Made by a program: the position numbers and the translations under genes. A DNA stretch of 64,000 bases from Citrus sinensis (taxonomy: Eukaryota; Streptophyta; Magnoliopsida; Sapindales; Rutaceae), in the NCBI RefSeq assembly GCF_022201045.2, contig NC_068562.1:4340001-4404000 (forward strand), given 5' to 3'. The notes beneath the pieces are model-generated. The model saw only the letters and a list, made by a program, of their open reading frames with translations, did not search any database and was not told the origin of the DNA. Shown in pieces: positions 25,325 to 38,022 of this stretch (the first letter of the stretch is position 1; each line of letters opens with the position of its first letter).

Positions 25325-25750
25325 CATAACTAACTACTTTGTCATAATATTGTCGCTTATACTTTGACCCTTTTTTATATTGAAGTATTGTATCTTTTAA
25401 GCTACTAATACTGTAAAAAAATTGTAATTATGAAATAAAGTTAATAGTATATAATAAATATGATTTTTAAATAATAATTATAATGAACTACTTGACTTAT
25501 TCATTATTATAATATTATCTCTTATACTTTAGCACTTTTTGATATTAAAGTGTTGTGTGTTTTAAGTTGTACAAAAAAAATATAATTATGGAATAAAAAT
25601 TAATAATATATAATAAATATAAAATTTAAATAATAATTTAAATAAAATTAATAAATATATAATAATTTTTCATCAAATAAGTGTAAAATTAAAGTAACTT
25701 GATTTTTAAACTATAACCATGACTGTTTACTCAACACTTTTATACACTTA
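25325..25750. repeat. AT-rich repeat, two tandem copies, related to 62.68-62.94 kb
   Basis: A block with TTATACTTTGACCC, a TTTTAAGCTAC-like motif, TGTAATTATGAAATAAA and ATATAATAAATAT is followed about 160 bp later by a diverged second copy (TTATACTTTAGCAC, TTTTAAGTTGTAC, TATAATTATGGAATAAA, ATATAATAAATAT). The same order of blocks recurs near 62.68-62.94 kb. It is a dispersed element of unknown type; boundaries are approximate. Confidence 0.5.
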
Positions 25751-25881
25751 AATTCCATAAAGGACATTTGTAAACGTACATAAGTCGCTGTCAAAGAGGG
25801 TCCACCTGACTTGGTTGGGCTGGGTAATGGCTATTTATCAGGGTGAAAAAGGCTGGGCCATATCCGAAAGGCTGAAATTCA

Positions 25882-25889
25882 GCGCCAAA
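25882..25889 (-). promoter_or_regulatory. E2F site upstream of the CAP-G2 gene
   Basis: GCGCCAAA, i.e. TTTGGCGC on the minus strand, matches the E2F consensus exactly and lies about 300 bp before the CAP-G2 start codon. E2F sites work in either orientation. Function is inferred. Confidence 0.45.
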
Positions 25890-26183
25890 AAACCCATTTG
25901 AAAATTTTAAACTATTCAAAGTTACACCGAAGGGATTTTAAGTTCCGAAGACAAACCAATCATTATCGTTAATACAAAAACTTCCCAAAGTCGGACGTCT
26001 TTGACCTCATGTATATTTGGCCCGTCATCTCAACTTTCGTCACAACCCGTCACCCTATTATCGTCAATTTTTTAGTTTTTTAAAAAACACAAACGGTTCG
26101 TTTTCCCTCCCCAGTTCCCGCACCCCTTTCTAAATCCCAGGAGTGTTCTGTGATCGAAGCAAATTAAGACTTAAGCGTATGAT

Positions 26184-29100
26184 ATGGAGAAGCGGCTTCG
26201 TTCCTCACTCCAGTCGTCAGCCGAAGAATTCCTAATATCAGCCACAAAACAAAATTTCAAATCCTCGAAACAAGTCCTGAAAACCCTAATTAATTCAATC
26301 ACCAGTTCCTCAAATCTAGTCACCTCTCTCCCTCACTCTCTGTGCAATTCGATCTCTAACGCCATCGAAACCCTACAGAACGATTCAATTCCTGGCCACG
26401 CCAAATCGCCGCCCACAAAACGGTGCCGTAGATATTCCAGAACCGCAAAATCCTCGAGTTCTATTGACAATGCTAACGAGAATTATGCCGCTGAAAGGAA
26501 ACAGAAAGTTCTCGAAGACTTGCAGATATTTTCTCACGTGGCTTATTTATGTACTGCTCATCCAAGAAAGGTCTTTTCGTCATCAGACTTGTTGCCAGCT
26601 GTACAGCTACTGCACAACAATCTGATTCTTTTTGAGTCGGATTCCGTTTTATCTTTTGAGATTGCGAGTTTATGCGAGAGCTGGTGGAAAAACGACTTGG
26701 GAGGTAAAGAAATGTTGATTTCACAGTTTTTACCCTTTTTGGTTTCGAGGTCTCTGACTTTGAAGAAGAAAGTTGATGTCCATAGGGTGTATAGTTTCCG
26801 TGATGCGTTTGCTTTGTTTGATTTTGATGATAATAGTATTGAGGATTTAAAATTGTTGCTAATTCGTTGTGTGATATCACCACTTTATTTGAAAACTGAG
26901 GACGGGAGGAAATTTCTAGCCTTTTTGTTTGGATTGAGTAAGCCAATGTTGAAAGACGTTTTGGCGATGATTAAGTCCCAGATTTCTTTTGAGAGAAAGT
27001 CGATGTTGGAGGCGTATGGGGATGTCTTGTACAGAGCTTGGAAAGGGGTTGAAGAGGGTTTTAGAGAGGATATTGAAAGTGGCTTTTTGCAGGTTTTGAT
27101 TGAGGGGGCTATACATGCAAGTTCTAGGGCATTTGCAGCTTCTATTAGAAGGGTTTTGGGTGGGTTTGTAAATCAGAGGACCACTCCTGGTGTTGAGAAG
27201 ATGCTTTTTAATTTAACTGAGCCAGTGATGTTTCGATCACTTCAGGTTTGTGGTTTTTGCATTAGTAATTTGGTTTTGAAGACAAAAGTATTTGTTGAAT
27301 TGTTTTGCTTAAGATAGTGTGATGTTTGTCTTTCTTATTGTTTCTTTGACGTTAACATCTTTTATTCTTTGATTTACTGAGATTGTTTGACTAAGTTAGT
27401 TGTTTATGACTGCTCTGGCTGTTGTGTGTTGTTAAGTCAAAGTAAGTTCCATATAGGAATTAGGAAGGGTTTACAACTGCTGATGAAGTCACTATTACAA
27501 GCCAGCAATTTTGTTGATTAATGACACCATTGTGACTTAAAAGATTTACTATTGTGCATTCTTTTTCATCGAATACATCTGCATGGATTTAGGCAAATGA
27601 TCCCATGTTATCCCTGTGGCAAAGTAATGTAAATATTTGGAAACTGAGGCCCCTTGATGTCTTATTCTTGTGGTCAAATTGAAGAATAAGGCTATTTTCT
27701 ATCAAAAAACGTGTAACGCAGAGGTATTTGAATGCTTTTGTACTGTTAAGCTACTACAACTGGAGGTTCTTTGTTGTTCCTGTAATTGTTTGAAAGCTTC
27801 TTAGGTTACTTTGGATTAAAAATCTCAAAGAATCTGGTGGCTCAGAAACATTTTTCATTTAAATATAGACCAAAATGGATGAGCTTGATTGGTTCTTCCT
27901 GCAGGCTGCGAATTCAAATGTTCGTCAAAATGCATTGCATTTACTTTTGGACTTGTTCCCTCTTGAAGATCCTGATGCCACAAAAGAGGTTAAAGATACA
28001 TTATTTGATAAGCAGTTCTTTTTGTTAGAAAAGTTACTCACGGATGATTGTCCAGATGTGAGAGTTGTTGCAGTGGAAGGGTGTTGCCGAATCCTTCATT
28101 TATTTTGGGAACTTATTCCTTCAGCAACAATTACAAAGATAATCACAAAAATTTTTGATGACAATTCACATGATCTATGCAATGAGGTTAGACTTGCCAC
28201 AGTGAATGGCATCATTTATTTGCTAGGCAACCCTCTCTCACATGAAGTTCTTAAAGTGCTTCTACCAAGGTTGGGGCATCTGATGCAGGATAACGTCCTT
28301 TCAGTCCGACTTGCTATGGCAGATCTTCTTCTTCTGCTACGTGATATTCGAACTTTCCAGTTTAATAAGGTATATGGTATCAAAATTTTGAAAATTTGAT
28401 GTGCATCACCAGTTGCTATTTTTTATGACCTTTCCTACGTGGGTTATTTGAAATTTAGAATTTGTACTTTTCTGCAGGTGGTGGGATTAGATATATTACT
28501 ATCTGCTCTTGCAAACGATCAATCTCAGGTTGCTCAGAAAATCACAAGACTACTAATGCCATCATACTTTCCTCTGAAAGTGAATATCAAAGAGGCATGC
28601 AGTCGTTGTGTGACACTTGTGAAAAGGTCTCCTGTGGCTGGTGCAAGGTTCTGTGAATTTGCTGTATCAGAAGGGGCACCACTTGAATCTCTTGTGGAAC
28701 TTGTCACAGTATTCATCAGATTGGTCTTGTCCCATGATAAGCTGGATGAAGATCAGATTGAAGGATTACTAGCTGCTGTTTCCTACCTTTGCAAGGACAT
28801 AGCTCGTGAGCAATGTTACAAGAATGCCCTTAAAGAGTTGTTTGCCAATGATAAAGTGAAGAGCTTGTTTGCTGCTGCATCTACTGGGCGTGCTCGATCT
28901 TCTGTATTTGAAATTGTTTCCACAGTTTCCCCGGACAATGTGGTTGGGCTTCTTGAACAATGCATGGGGCTAATCAGTAAATGCAAGGGTTTATCAGAAG
29001 ATGAGGAGAGGCAAGCTGAAGTGAGGTCTGCCCACAAGTTATTGCTGTCTTCTTGTGCCTTTGATGATATGCTTGAAGCTCTAACCATGCTTTTGCAAAA

Positions 29101-32100
29101 AGCAGTGTATCGATGCCATGTTAAATTTGGCACTGAAATACCCAAGCACAATGTTTCATCTGTAAAAAGAAAGAAACCTAAGTCTGCAGTGAAAATTTCA
29201 GGTAAGTGGAAATATGCGAGTGGAAAAAAGGCATCCAGTTTTGAGGAGGATTATTTGATTGCTGTGGGAATAGCCTGGCAAGTAAAAGACTTGCTTACAT
29301 CTGAGGACTCCAGGAAGGCCATGTTGGGGTCTCAACATCTAGAATTGTTGTTTCTTGCTTTAAAAGTCATTTCTGAGGTCAGCATTCTACATTGCATGTA
29401 TTGCGATTACATGGATGTATATCCTGTTTTGGCTTATACAGCTCTTGCTCTTGAATTGACACTTCAAAATATTGGGATAAGTAGACCAAGTGGTTCTGGT
29501 TCCAAGAAGGATGATAGGACTGAATCTACAAGATCCAGTTCAGAGGCAAGTTTTATTCTTTTAGCTGTTTTTCACTTGAATTCCAGTCTTTGCAATACAA
29601 GGTAGAATCAATATTTTAGTTGTTTTATTTTTCATTTTGCTCCATCATTTTTTGAAGATTCTTTTGTGAAATTGCTTTTATTACTTTTCTAAAGATTTGC
29701 TCATACTGAAATTGCATGTTTGTTTGTTATATTAATTAGATATCTGTAAGAAAAAATGTTTGCCAAGTTTTAGAAGCTCTGCTTCAAGGAAAAATCACTA
29801 CAAAGCAACATATCTTTTTGAAATGCACCATTTGAAATGCTAACAATTTGCATGCTACTCTGAAATATCTTTTATCTGGGGACCATTTTCAAATTATCTT
29901 GACTGTGTTTTGGACCTAGTTCTAATTGAATTTTGAAAATGCCAAAGTACCTGGTCTTATGTTGACGTTATGGTCATTAGCTCGTTATGACTCGTAGAAA
30001 GCTGACGACCAATTCAACATTGGCCAAGCTACTGGTAGCTAATATTGGTCTTGTGTCAATCCTGCTTGATGCTTGATTAGGCTGGGTCAATATTTTAACA
30101 TTCTTAGTCATATGTTTCTCTTTGCTTTCTACTTGTTGTTACTGCCTTTTTTAAAATCCAAAAATAGAAAATAGTTGACGCCATCATTATAGCTGGTCTC
30201 TCAATTCCATGTTAACCAGAATCATTTTGATACTTGCAGTTTTGAGTATAGTCAAAATTAGCATTGAAAGCTGGTAGAAATTCATACTAGGTCATGGGTT
30301 TGATCCTTCTAAGAAGCTCTGCTTTGAAACGGCAACTACTCTTTTGTTTGCTGAAACTTCAGCTTTAAGTTTGGTTTTGAGGAATGCTGATATGAAGAAC
30401 TGTCAGTTTTCTGTCTTTTTTTTTTTATCATTTTTGCAGACAGTGATAGACCAGGCAATGGTTCACCTGCTTAGCTGTACAGATGAGTTGCTTGGCGGTG
30501 ATTCTGGAAACTCTAGCAAATTATCTCCAGGCTCTAAGCATGACAAAAGCAATATGCGTCAAGGTCGTGGACACAAAGTCAGAGAACTTCAGAAGGAAGC
30601 CTCCAGTTCTAATGACAATGGTAAGTGATATAGAAAAAGTTCATAGATCATCCAAATGCATGCTTACATGGGTAAGCACTCAAGTTGTTTCATGTAATCT
30701 ACTGAGAAGAGCTGTTGATGCCTAGGTTTGATATTGACTTGATGCTGAAAGGAAATATCCTTAATTTCACTTCTTCCGAAGATGGCTAAAGTTAAATTTC
30801 TAGATAACATGTATTTGTATTGATACACTAGACAGGTTTTTCGTTGAAGACTGATACACATATCTGTTGGTGGTTGACCGACACTTTCTGTTACACCAGA
30901 GTTTGTGTTGTAAACTTCTTGAAAGCGCTGGTGGCACTCATATATAGAGAAGTAAGAAGCATGTTATTCTCAGGGTCGCTGGAATGGTCATATAAAGATG
31001 CGTTAAATCTGTGCATGCTTCTCTAGAATATCTATTGGCTTAATTGGTTCTCCTGATAGTATATATTGTGGACTATCATTATTTTGCTTTGACAAGAGAC
31101 CATGCTTTTGTTTCACAACTAGAAGGCTAAGCTACAGAGGTAGCTTACTTTGTCAAAATTTACTTGATCTAGAAAAGATAATTTTGCACTTGTTTAAAAT
31201 ATCATATTATTCCACTTGAGGATACCTAAGATAATTTTGCATTTGTTTAAATGTCTTATTAGTCCACTTGAGGATACCAATTTTGCTGTATTCTTTTAAA
31301 AAGATAAGCCAGGAGAGACCATCTATTTTGATGCTAAAGAGATTATAGTTTTACCATATTTAGGACCTTGGTGCTAAAGGGATCATCTGATTAACATTCC
31401 AATTCTCTGACTGCTTCAGTTTAGAGCAATTGTGCACCCATAATTATTAGCTCAAATCATCTTGCTAGAAAAGTTCCACATTTTCTGTTCCTCAGCCTTT
31501 TTCATTCTTATAGCTCAAAGCAATAATTCTTTGACATTTATGCAGGATCTGTCTGTACTGGACAAAAAATAACGTCAAAGAAGGTGAACATGCTAACTGT
31601 AGTTCTCAAGTTCATAGTGGATTCCACTGCGTTGGGTTTTCTTTCTCACATCCAAGGAAGTTGTGCCAAGTTTACTACAGCTTATGTACAGTATGTCATA
31701 TCTGCCTTAGGGCAACAATCTAGAGATAGCTTGCTGGTCAACCACAATGACTTAAAAGAAACTTTTATCCCTCTGAAGAGCTCCTTCAGCTATGCTGCCA
31801 AGTTAATCAATCTGTGCCTTAGAGATAGCAGTGAAGCTTCTCCACCCCCCGCAGAAGCTTTTGACCTTGTGAATGAACTGATCAACCTAATATGCTCAGT
31901 TGAACTGCACATGGATTCTGGTTATGCTGCACGTCTTGTTGTAGTAGCAAAGGCTTGGCTGCTTGATCTGATCCTGGCTCTAGGATCTGGGTGTATATTT
32001 TATCAGAGTCGGGCAGGAGGGGTGCATTTTACTGCATCTGATCACTTCAAAGTCCATTTTCCATGGTGGCTCTTAATTTTGGCAAGGACTGAGCTTGATG

Positions 32101-32540
32101 AAATAAGTAAAGTTAATTCAGACGAGGACAATGGCAGGGTTTCTAAACAAGAGGAATTTCCTGAGTTTAAGAAATTTATGGAACTGATAATACCATTGCT
32201 GAAAGGAAATCCTGGTATATTGGATGCAGTTGGGGTTGTTTTCTTGACTGGCTCAGTGGTTGGGCTGGAAAGGAAGGACTTTGGTTTGTTTCTGGGACTT
32301 GTACACTTTGTTTGTGTGAAGTTAATAGGAGCAGATAATAGGGAGTGGAATGGTCTTGATGCAATGTTGGTCTCTCTGCCTGACATATATCCTCGGATCG
32401 AGAAAGAAATTGAAGAACAAAGTCAAGAAGATGAAAGACAGAAATTGCTTGATGCAAAGGTGTTGCTGGAACCTGTTTGGATGCATCATGTTTTTGAAAC
32501 TGAGAGGTTTTCTGTGATGGAAGAAGATATGGATTCTTGA
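26184..32540 (+). CDS. CAPG2: Condensin II complex subunit G2 (CAP-G2), five exons, 1256 aa
   Basis: Non-SMC HEAT-repeat subunit of condensin II, which compacts chromosomes in mitosis and affects nuclear organisation and DNA-damage tolerance; the Arabidopsis orthologue is HEB1/CAP-G2. Exons: 26184-27245, 27905-28369, 28478-29545, 30440-30620, 31546-32540; phases close. Family landmarks: the N-terminal EKRLRSSLQSSAEEFL; a conserved core in exons 2-3 (FPLEDPDATKEVKDTLFDKQF, the CPDVRVVAVEGCCRILHLFWE block, EVRLATVNGI, LFGL/LLPRLG helices) typical of condensin II G2 HEAT repeats; a basic low-complexity stretch in exons 3-4; and a C-terminal helical part. Length is slightly above the roughly 1,100-1,200 aa usual for the family. 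Intron 3 appears to use a GC donor (GAG|GCAAGT). An E2F site lies upstream. No break in the frame was seen. Confidence 0.95.
29546..30439 (+). other. Predicted GC-AG intron of CAP-G2
   Basis: The exon ends TCAGAG and the intron begins GCAAGT, the usual extended consensus of the minor GC donor class. The acceptor TTTTTGCAG precedes ACAGTGATAGAC. Joining at these points keeps phase 0 and links a Ser-rich segment to TVIDQAMVHLL. No GT donor in good context lies nearby; the nearest, two bases further in (GCAA|GTTTT), breaks phase. Confidence 0.75.
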
Positions 32541-33873
32541 ATGGATGTGGTTTTGTGTTTACAAAGGGCATATAATATGCCTCGTTGTAGAAAACAACTC
32601 AAATTGCGTTGTATCTACGGAAGCTACATTCTCTTAAGACTTCGATGAAATGGTATTCCTTGTTCATGACATGTTTTATTACCCATACACAATATACTGG
32701 TTTTATTGAAAGTTCGTTGAATCACGAATCATTTGAAAATTCTTGTGAATGCAGGACATACGTATATACTCTGAACAACCTTATTTTAATAAAATTAAAA
32801 CTACCTATCATATGAATTACCATTAAGAATATATATTATGAACTAATATAACCTAATTGCTATGAAAATTCATATAACACACCTATTATTCTAAATGTAA
32901 TTCTCTTGTTTTAAACAATGAACAGTTATTTTCAACATTTGAAACAAAATTTAAAAGATTTTAACTATAACTGAGTGATGTTTTTTATTTTTCAAAAAAC
33001 TAAAATGAATAAAAGTACCGTAAATATAAATAATTTAAAATTAAAAGTACAATTTTTGCCTTTTTATTTCACCCAAAAAATGAAAAAAAAAAGAAAGATC
33101 TTGAACCTATTCAACTTCTTTTTCTTTCTTCTTCTTCTCGGTGTCATGTTCACGAATTTTCTTTTTGTTGTTTTTTTCCTTTGGCAAAATCAATACTGCA
33201 AGTTATTTCAATAATGAACTTATTTGTTAAATTCAACGAAAATTAATTATCTTAAAATTGCATTTAAAAATTTTTGTTTGGCCATTGTTGTAAGTATATA
33301 TATATATATGCTAAATATCTTTAAAAATTTTCTTTGGGCACGTTGTGTTATTTTATTGGTGTTTTTAGTAATAAAAATAATTAATTTAAATAAGGATTTT
33401 TTCTTAAATTTCTAAGTGCACAAAATAAAATTTAATATTTTAAATTTAATACATGACTGTAAAGAGTAATAGAATGTTTAAATTAATCTTTAGAATATAA
33501 ATAACCCTTTTATTCGGTTAATATTTCAGCTTCAAAGTCGCCATATTATTGCCTGTTTCTAGTGCTTCAATTCTCTCCCAACGATTTTAAAATAACAGTA
33601 TGCAATTGCCGGATCGAATTAAAATGGGATCTCATGCAATGTGCTGAATTGTTCGCACATAAAATTCAAATAATAGAATGCGAAAAAACAAACAAAACAA
33701 GGGCATAGTTCGTTTGCATATCATTATTCAATTTTGATAAGAGTTTTATGTACAAGCATATAGCAACCAAAGCCTAACTTGGACTGGAGAAACCATATGC
33801 AGGCTATTAACATTTAACAAGTTCGAAAGAACAATTGATAATACAGACAACCAAGAAGGCGAGTATGGCATTT
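32541..33873. other. Intergenic region between convergent genes
   Basis: Contains the 3' flanks of CAP-G2 and of the BSD-domain gene, which point at each other. Very AT-rich; open frames here are Phe/Leu/Lys-rich by-products of base composition. No repeat with clear ends was seen. Confidence 0.6.
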
Positions 33874-36541
33874 TCACATCTCATCAATATCATCAACATC
33901 AAGCCAATCATTGGATTCCTTGGACTCAGGATTGCGAGGGCTTCCCTGATGAGCAGCAGTGGGGTTGACACCTACTGACTTAATATCCTTTACTGCATTA
34001 GAGGAGCTCCTGCTAAGTTGAACCCAGTCCCGTGAGTCTTTTGCTGAAGAATCAGAACCAGATGTCACTTTCTTATAACTTATAGGCACATCCCCGTCTT
34101 CTTCCTCAAGATCACTAAATGATACGTCCTCGTCATTTTCCAGATGCATTTTGGAACCACTCATTCCAACTGTTTCTGAACTTTCCTCTTTCAACCAATC
34201 ATCGCCATCATCCTCAAATTTCTCTTCAACTCCAACAGAGGAACCAGAGAGTGAATATTGATGTTTGGCCAGGTCCACTGTCTCTTCCTTGACAACAGTC
34301 TTGTCAACAACCTGCACCTCAGTACTTTGAACTGGGTGCTTGTCTGTTTCAAAATCAATTGCTACAATATAAGGGTCTCCATCAGTGGCAGATTTCTGCA
34401 CTGACTCAGACTGCACAGGACACGGCACAGTATGGCAATCTTTCTCGGGTAACTCAGCAGTTTCACCCAAACAGGACGCACCACTTTCATCAGTTTTGTA
34501 GGAACCAGATGGCACTTCAGAATTAACTGGTTCAGGCTTTGACTTAGCTCTGTTCTGCAGGTCTTGCGCCAACATTGCTCTGGCCTCCAGTATCTACAGG
34601 CATTCACAGTCATCTATTAGAAATGACCGGCAACATAAGCTCAAAATAAAATGGAAAACATCAGAACAGATACAGAAAGAATGTGGTTAGCTGACATTCA
34701 TGTCAAGTTTTCACAAAGGCTCTACATATTTTGTTAGGAAAACTGTACCTTTGCAATTCAATACCATGTATTTTACAACATTTTAGTTGCCTACAATTTT
34801 ATTTGGCTTAAAAATTGTTAAGATATCAGCACAATCATTAATAATATTTACCACCCATAAAAGGAAAAGGAAAAGGAAAAGGAAAAAGAAGGGAGGAGCA
34901 GTGAACTGGTGTAGAAGCCATATGAACCACAAATTTTTCATGGAACAATTCCAGAAACATCTCACAAGTGAGAGAGAATTCCCAAAAACATCAACACTCT
35001 ATCATTTCAAGCAAAAGAGGAATACGAATTCAAAACTGCCTTCAGACATCGAATGTAGGTAATATGGAAGTCCAGAACAAACCGATGAGTTGAGCATCTC
35101 TGGATCCAACAGATATTGAATGATTTGTAAAAGAAAGAAATACAAAACTATGTAGCAACAAAACAACTTACTTGGGGAGTTGACAAAATTTCAGCATCCT
35201 CTTTACTGAGTCTAGGGCGCAAAAGTACGAAATAGATCTTCCAAAAGCAACTTTCACTCATATACCCTGGGCAAAGTTCCATCCTGAGAGCAGCTAATGT
35301 TGGTGTAAGACGTTCAACAGCCAAAGCATGTTCTTGCTGAGCATCGGACATGTCAAAATCTGAAAAAAACAAATTAAACACAACTGATGTCAGGATGACT
35401 CCTTTTCTTGGAAAAGAAAAAGTCATGCACAATGAAAATAGAGTGGCTCTTGTACCTAACCCAACCAAAAGGATTCTTTATAAAACAAATCAGTTTCTCA
35501 GGTGCCAAAAGCAACAAAACTCTTGTTTGATGCACTGTTTGCATTTAGAATATTGAGCCCTTGGCATATGAGTATAAATGAGCATAGAAAGAAAAAGTTC
35601 AGAACGTAATAATGTCAGGCATAGATCTCGTAAAAGAGAAACAACAAAGGAAAACAAATTTGGCCATGATAATTGACCAGACTTCTATCAAAATGATAAT
35701 AGAATTTCATTTGTGCTTAAGGAATTTCAAGCTTCACAGATCACATACGAGTGGGAATCCAAAGACAACACGCCTTAGAAGGGATAGTAAATGCCTAAAG
35801 CTCTTGAAAATACATTTTCATTGGTTACATTTGGAGCCCTTAATATCACAAGCAAAATCGTAAATACATTAAAGAATGAAATAGTCTAATACTTTCAAAA
35901 AAGCAAAATTACGATATAATAAGATCACATTGATAGAGAAATAACAAACCATCAAAATCGTCATCGTCGGGAACAGGAAAATCGATCCAAGTCTCAGGAT
36001 GCAGCGATATGTTTCTAGCAAACATCAACACTTCTTCAGTAACACCAACAGCATCGATCGGGTCAGCCTCCGATCCAAACTGCAGAAAATTAGATGCCAT
36101 TTTCGTGATCTCCGAAACAGAAATATTATTCGACAATTTCGAGATTCCGGTCTTGAATTTGCCACCAATCTCGGCGAAATCGCTTTTGATTCCTTCAATC
36201 AAGGCCTCGTCAGAGACTTCCGGATCGTGTCGATCGCTAATTTGAGGTTGCTGGTCAGATTCATCGGACTGCTGGCGTTGATCGCGAATTTGAGTTTGAT
36301 GTTCTTGCGGCTCCGGGGGAGGAGCTAGGAAGGAGGCGACGCCCCATAGTTGGCGCGAGAAGGACTTCGTGAGCTCCGTCAGGTCCTCTTTGACGCCGCG
36401 TGGAGAGTCGGCCGTTGACTGATTTTGATTTCGATCTTGATTTGGAGCAGTGGTGGTGTTGCTCATAGGTGAGTGTCCTTCTTCGTAGTCGTCATCGTCA
36501 AGCTTAAGCGAGTTGGCGATGGATCTAGCAAGCCATGACAT
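33874..36541 (-). CDS. BSD-domain protein, three exons, 499 aa
   Basis: BSD domains are about 60-residue helical modules found in TFIIH p62 and synapse-associated proteins; the plant family with this architecture has no firmly established role. Exons on the minus strand: 36541-35950, 35359-35172, 34593-33874; GT-AG, phases close. The start MSWLARSIANSLKLDDD was chosen because it is an ATG with a typical family N-terminus; the open frame extends eight codons further only to a GTG. The BSD region (about 200-262) includes MSDAQQEHALAVERL and the diagnostic FWKIYF (236-241), then STPQILEARAMLAQDLQ. The C-terminal half is acidic and Ser-rich, ending in a DWLDVDDIDEM tail (and an inner DDWLKEE) that recurs in related plant proteins. 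No membrane segment or signal peptide is seen. Confidence 0.92.
34860..34888 (+). repeat. AAAAGG short tandem repeat in a BSD-gene intron
   Basis: About four units of AAAAGG, followed by related purine-rich sequence, inside the intron between exons 2 and 3 of the BSD-domain gene. It is short and its boundaries are soft. Confidence 0.7.
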
Positions 36542-37251
36542 TTTCGGTTGAGTGAGAGTTGTCACCAGCGATTCCCTTTGTTGAACTTTCTATTACCAGG
36601 GATAACACTTCTTTACGGCGTCGTTTCGAATTATTGGTCGCTTTGTGTATTTTATCAATGATTGGACAAAATTCAATCAGAAAACATCATACGGATGCCT
36701 TGCCATTAAACCTTTCAATTCAACCAGATGATCGAGTTTCAGAAAATTCTCACTAAATTGAAAATTTTACCAAAAATCTCATTCACCGCCTGGGTTACCG
36801 GGGCCCGAGCTCCCTGGGCTTCTAGCCCGGTCTACGAGGGTCCGAGCTCGGGCTTCAAGTGTGCCGAACCCACATTGAGCCAAGCATAAACCTGAGCTTT
36901 CATTCAAAAGCCCTGAGTTCGGCCCATACACCTCAAAAACAAAAACATGTGTTTGACTCAATAAACTCCGATGCGTTTCTTCAAGGTAGCAAAAAGAATA
37001 AGCAAATTGAACTTAAATCAAATTATAAATGAATTAGATCCAAATTTATTATATTCGAATTCAATTTGTTTATTAATCAAATATTCGTTTAATTTTTTGA
37101 TGTACAATTAAATGAATCGAATAAATTTTGGATTTATTTACAATTCATTTAATTCTTTTATGCAAAATTAATAACAAAATAATTTGAATATGGATTAGAT
37201 TACAAAAATAATAATTGATGAGCAAAAATCAAGTAAAATAAAATGACAAAC

Positions 37252-38022
37252 TAGGGGTGGACACGGTTCAGTTCAGATTGAAATTAAGTAGAACCGATTT
37301 AAATCGGTTATTTTATAAAAAGAACCGAATAAGAACCGAACTCAAACGGATCTTTTCAGATCGGTTCAGTTCTGTTTGGTTTTTTCGGTTCTAGACCTAT
37401 TGGGCCTATTTTAAATTTTTAAATTTTTAGCTCATTGGGTCTCATGAGTGTAATAATTTTTTTCAACAATTAGTTCATCCTAATTTCATTACAAATATTA
37501 ACAATAAATATAAAGTATTCAAAACACATTTTATCACTAATATCTTACTAACTACTAATAAGGTACTCACAAAATATGAAATATTAAAATTTCAAAATAC
37601 ATAACCAAACTCCAATACTCCATCTACATAAACATAATCATAATGTTGTAAAGACAAATAAAAATAATAACAATTACAACTTACAACACAAAATAAAAAT
37701 AAAATTTAGAAACAAACGCCAACAACATTCTCTCATCTTCATCAATATCAACATCAACTTTAGGCATTTTTCAACTCAATATTTGGATCTATAAAAAAAA
37801 ATTTAACACATATCGATTTGAATAAAATTTAAAATTAATTCGGTTTTTCGGTTCGGTTTTTCAGTTCAGCTAAGTGAATTGAATACCGAACTGACATTTC
37901 AGTTTTTTTTTTTACAAATGATATATTTCAGTTTTTTTTAAAAATGAAAACCAATCCAAATTAGAAAAAATCGCCGGTTCGGTTCGGTGTTTTTAAAACC
38001 ATGCTTTTTTTGCCCACCCCTA
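37252..38022. mobile_element. Non-autonomous hAT-like element, about 770 bp
   Basis: The left end TAGGGGTGGACACGG and the right end, reverse-complemented TAGGGGTGGGCAAAA, form short terminal inverted repeats of the TAGGGGTG type also seen at 15.05 kb. GGTTCGGTT/AACCGAACC-type motifs are concentrated near both ends in opposite orientation, with an AT-rich centre. An 8-bp target duplication is not clear (TGACAAAC against ACAAAAAT), so the insertion is old or an end is slightly misplaced. No transposase is encoded. Confidence 0.7.

Larger units (their letters stand above)
22510..26183. other. Intergenic region, mostly AT-rich
   Basis: Covers the cyclin 3' flank and the CAP-G2 promoter. No gene is recognised; the open frames around 22.8-23.8 kb have no family signature. 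Long T runs, an (AT)n stretch near 22.97 kb and the AT-rich repeat at 25.3-25.75 kb are the main structures. The last 250 bases are less AT-rich and probably promoter and leader. Confidence 0.6.

Noticed and set aside
36542-36565. Upstream extension of the BSD-domain protein
   Set aside because: The extra eight codons begin at GTG, not ATG; MSWLARSIANSL is a typical start.
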